A DNA stretch of 16,644 nt from Planctomycetia bacterium (GTDB taxonomy: Bacteria > Planctomycetota > Phycisphaerae > Phycisphaerales > UBA1924), in NCBI GenBank assembly GCA_005776545.1, contig SXOY01000247.1, positions 1 through 16,644 on the forward strand. Direction: 5' to 3'. Below the pieces are notes generated by a model that saw nothing but the letters and a program-made list of their open reading frames with translations, was not told where the DNA came from and searched no databases. The stretch's first letter is position 1. Each line of letters starts with the position of its first letter. Positions 14,973 through 16,644 of the stretch are shown here, piece after piece. Both the position numbers and the translations under genes were made by a program.

Positions 14973-15007
14973 TAGTGACGAGTGCCGCGCAACGAGTGCT
15001 GAGTGCT
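14973..15007. repeat. Degenerate 7-bp repeat related to TAGTGCC/GAGTGCT
   Basis: In a 7-bp phase the units are TAGTGAC, GAGTGCC, GCGCAAC, GAGTGCT and GAGTGCT, from 14973 to 15007. The array lies between tRNA-Thr and the convergent zinc-ribbon gene. It resembles the GGCACTA array at 13765 read on the other strand. Confidence 0.6.
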
Positions 15008-15022
15008 GCGGCTCCGAAGGTC

Positions 15023-15400
15023 TCAACGTAAGACCGATACCATCCAATTCAGCGCGACTGGCAGGCTCGCACCCGCGACAGCCAAACACCAGAGGTACCG
15101 CTGGTAGCTGGGTGTTTCCACGCGGTAAAGAGTTAAATAGACAACCAAACATTCGGTCGCGAACACCGACATTGCGATAAACAGATATCCTGCGCCCAAT
15201 TGGCGCTGAAGCGCATCGCCCGTGACCACCAGGAACGCTAATGTGCCGAAGGCCAGAAACCAAAGTACATGGCACACAAGTAGCACTTTGACGAATCTCC
15301 AGCGGGACTCGACCAGCATCTGCGATAAATGGAAGTACCGCCCACATTCCGGGCATCTGTCAATTGCATCGGACTTGTAGTTGCACGCGAGGCAGATCAT
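15023..15400 (-). CDS. Small zinc-ribbon membrane protein
   Basis: From ATG 15400 the product has 125 residues. A zinc ribbon starts at once: CxxC (CLAC) at 3-6 and CPEC at 16-19. Three membrane segments follow, at about 36-60, 70-92 and 102-124. This head resembles the MxCxxCxYxL...CPECG ribbons common on planctomycete membrane proteins, but the whole protein is not a family I can name. ATG 15400 was chosen over a TTG at 15442 because the ribbon normally sits at the very N-terminus, and AAGG lies 9 nt upstream. It probably follows the larger zinc-ribbon gene in one transcript (71-bp gap). The function is unknown; a membrane sensor or assembly role would be a guess. Confidence 0.72.
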   Translation of the reverse strand: MICLACNYKSDAIDRCPECGRYFHLSQMLVESRWRFVKVLLVCHVLWFLAFGTLAFLVVTGDALQRQLGAGYLFIAMSVFATECLVVYLTLYRVETPSYQRYLWCLAVAGASLPVALNWMVSVLR

Positions 15401-15471
15401 TGCCTCGTACCTTGAGCCCACCACTAGAGGGACGCTGGTCAAACCTGGAAACCGTCACCATTGGAAAATGT

Positions 15472-16212
15472 CTAATTCAGGTTCTGGCGGGCACTGATTG
15501 CATCGCAGATATCATCCGCACTTACCGCCTTTGATATCTTGTTTCCCTTTCGCCGAAGGTCTGCCAGCACTTCTTCAATCTCTTCGCGCTTTGGTCGCAT
15601 CCGCGACAGCGACTTGGCGATCCGCGGCGTCATCAGGTCGCGTGCGGTGCCAAAGTGCTTTCGACTCGTGAAGTAGATTGCTAAGCCAATACTCACAATC
15701 GTTGCCATCAGAAATCCAATGAAGTACGGCAGGAACACCGCCTTAGAAGGGGGCCGCGGTTCGCTGAAATAGAGATAGCCTGAGCAGATCGATCCACACA
15801 CCGTGACAACGGCGAGCCATTGCATGGCTGTTGTCAACGTGACATCTCCCGGCCGCTCGGAAAGCTGCATGCACTCAAAATCCAATGCCGCGATCGGTTC
15901 GGTCATCAACTCCTTACGCTGCTGCCAGTCCAGCCGATTCGCAAGCAGTCGCTCCTCAAGCTGCGTCCGCGCCACAAGCTCCGGCGCATCTACCGGTACT
16001 GGTCGCAGAGCTTTGGGCACGCGCAAAGTCAGTCCACACGCCTTGCAACTCAACACCGGCAGAACCGTCCGCCAGAACGGAATCCAGTAGATATGCGGCA
16101 TCCGCACATGATGCGTCAGATCGCCCCGCCGAACACCATGACAGAGCGGGCAGAACAGATGCGTCGGGCCGAAGCACTTCCGAGACACGTGTGTTCCGAA
16201 GATAATCAGCAT
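15472..16212 (-). CDS. Zinc-ribbon protein with two membrane segments
   Basis: The product has 246 residues. The N-terminus, MLIIFGT, runs into a split zinc ribbon: CPLC at 21-24 and CKAC at 56-59, separated by about 31 residues containing a WIPFWRTVLPVL stretch. This head resembles a widespread bacterial zinc-ribbon domain of unknown function. Two membrane segments lie at about 127-149 and 157-180. The cytoplasmic tail (about 181-246) is charged and probably helical (REEIEEVLADLRRK). The start is supported by the conserved IIFGT head, though no Shine-Dalgarno site is visible. The next gene downstream on the same strand also encodes a zinc ribbon with membrane helices, so the two may work together. 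Confidence 0.8.
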   Translation of the reverse strand: MLIIFGTHVSRKCFGPTHLFCPLCHGVRRGDLTHHVRMPHIYWIPFWRTVLPVLSCKACGLTLRVPKALRPVPVDAPELVARTQLEERLLANRLDWQQRKELMTEPIAALDFECMQLSERPGDVTLTTAMQWLAVVTVCGSICSGYLYFSEPRPPSKAVFLPYFIGFLMATIVSIGLAIYFTSRKHFGTARDLMTPRIAKSLSRMRPKREEIEEVLADLRRKGNKISKAVSADDICDAISARQNLN

Positions 16213-16556
16213 TGGGAGATGGTATCGACTTCCGTGTCGGGCTGCACACTGTCCACGAGCTCAGAGCGCCAAGGGTGGCGATCTGCATCCCAGGGGGATG
16301 CGTGAGAGTTGCCTGAGGAGGCTCGGCACCTGTGGTAGCTGGCTCTTTTCATTCGCACCCCAGCGTGGGTGCACGAGATGGTGAGTAACCGAGAGAGTCG
16401 TGCACCCGCGCTGGGGTGCAAAGCAGAAGAGTAGAGAAATGGAGTTTGGCTCTACCTCCAGAGGTGCAAAGCCACCTCTGGCTACTTTCGCGCAACATCC
16501 CGCTGGGATGGAGAATTATGCCTACCGAATCTTGGGGCAATTGCCTCTTTCATCGA
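16213..16556. repeat. Cluster of short hairpins, probable dispersed-repeat copy
   Basis: No gene is seen here. Perfect stems are GCATCCC-AGG-GGGATGC (16285-16301), GCACCC/GGGTGC around 6 nt (16355-16372), the same stem again (16402-16419), CCAGAGGTG/CACCTCTGG (16458-16481) and CATCCC-GCT-GGGATG (16496-16510). A palindrome GGCAATTGCC lies at 16536-16545. The regular spacing and similar design suggest one compound element and not chance. Confidence 0.65.
16355..16419. repeat. 22-bp inverted repeat with self-palindromic arms
   Basis: The arms 16355-16376 and 16398-16419 are complementary over 22 bp with one mismatch, and a 21-nt loop lies between them. Each arm is itself a 6-bp hairpin (GCACCC/GGGTGC), so the site can fold either as one long stem or as two small ones. 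Confidence 0.85.
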
Positions 16557-16643
16557 CTACTTTTCCAGCAACGAAGTGTTCGTAGATGTTCCTTTGGCCT
16601 TGCGTGCCAGGTAGTCTTCGCGTTCGGCCATGACCTCGGCGAA
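16557..16643 (-). CDS. C-terminal tail of a gene continuing beyond the right edge
   Basis: On the minus strand a frame is open from the window edge to a TAG at 16557-16559. It gives 28 residues, including FAEVMAEREDYLARKA and ending in NTSLLEK. The charged helical sequence looks like a genuine protein C-terminus. It is too short to name. If real, it is transcribed toward the zinc-ribbon genes, with the hairpin cluster lying between them. Confidence 0.6.
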   Translation of the reverse strand, partial: FAEVMAEREDYLARKAKGTSTNTSLLEK

Positions 16644-16644
16644 G

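Noticed and set aside
14895..16644. tRNA-Thr as an integration site of a genomic island
   Set aside because: No integrase and no second copy of the tRNA 3' end were seen in the window.

Overview
The window looks like a chromosomal segment of a planctomycete, probably class Phycisphaerae. Three things point there. The left end carries the PSCyt/DUF1549-DUF1553 and DUF1501 gene pair, which is a planctomycete hallmark. A secreted protein ends in a duplicated dockerin-like EF-hand segment with a terminal Gly-Cys, a type I know from Phycisphaerae. Many genes also lack a clear Shine-Dalgarno site. No phage, transposase, CRISPR or resistance genes were recognised.

Layout, left to right. (1) 1-2718: the 3' part of a PSCyt1-DUF1549-LamG-DUF1553 protein. 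An 860-bp non-coding gap full of short tandem repeats follows, then a Tat-type DUF1501 protein (3579-5033). (2) 5214-6368: a secreted TlpA-like thioredoxin protein with a strong intrinsic terminator. (3) 6606-8265: motA-motB, the flagellar stator pair, behind a structured GC-rich leader. (4) 8348-10051: a short-form alpha-glucan phosphorylase, convergent by 6 bp with a TetR/LmrA-type regulator (10058-10681, minus) that has a candidate operator upstream. (5) 10809-11333 (minus): a small lipoprotein with its own terminator, divergent from ispF (11460-11957). (6) 12258-13757: a secreted two-domain, Cys-rich protein with a GC-type dockerin tail. (7) 14100-14717: an unrecognised membrane-anchored protein, then tRNA-Thr(CGU) at 14895-14966. 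(8) 15023-16212 (minus): two small zinc-ribbon membrane proteins. (9) 16213-16556: a run of short hairpins with a 22-bp inverted repeat. The C-terminal tail of another minus-strand gene reaches the right edge (16557-16643).

The genes are mostly independent units: polymer breakdown or surface proteins (1, 6), cell-envelope redox (2), motility (3), glycogen turnover (4) and isoprenoid synthesis (5). I see no single new multi-gene system. The most unusual content is intergenic. Several unrelated families of 7-, 8- and 9-bp tandem repeats sit only between genes, and some recur at more than one site in either orientation. The hairpin cluster at the right end looks like a copy of a dispersed element. 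These repeats are the best candidates for something under-described.
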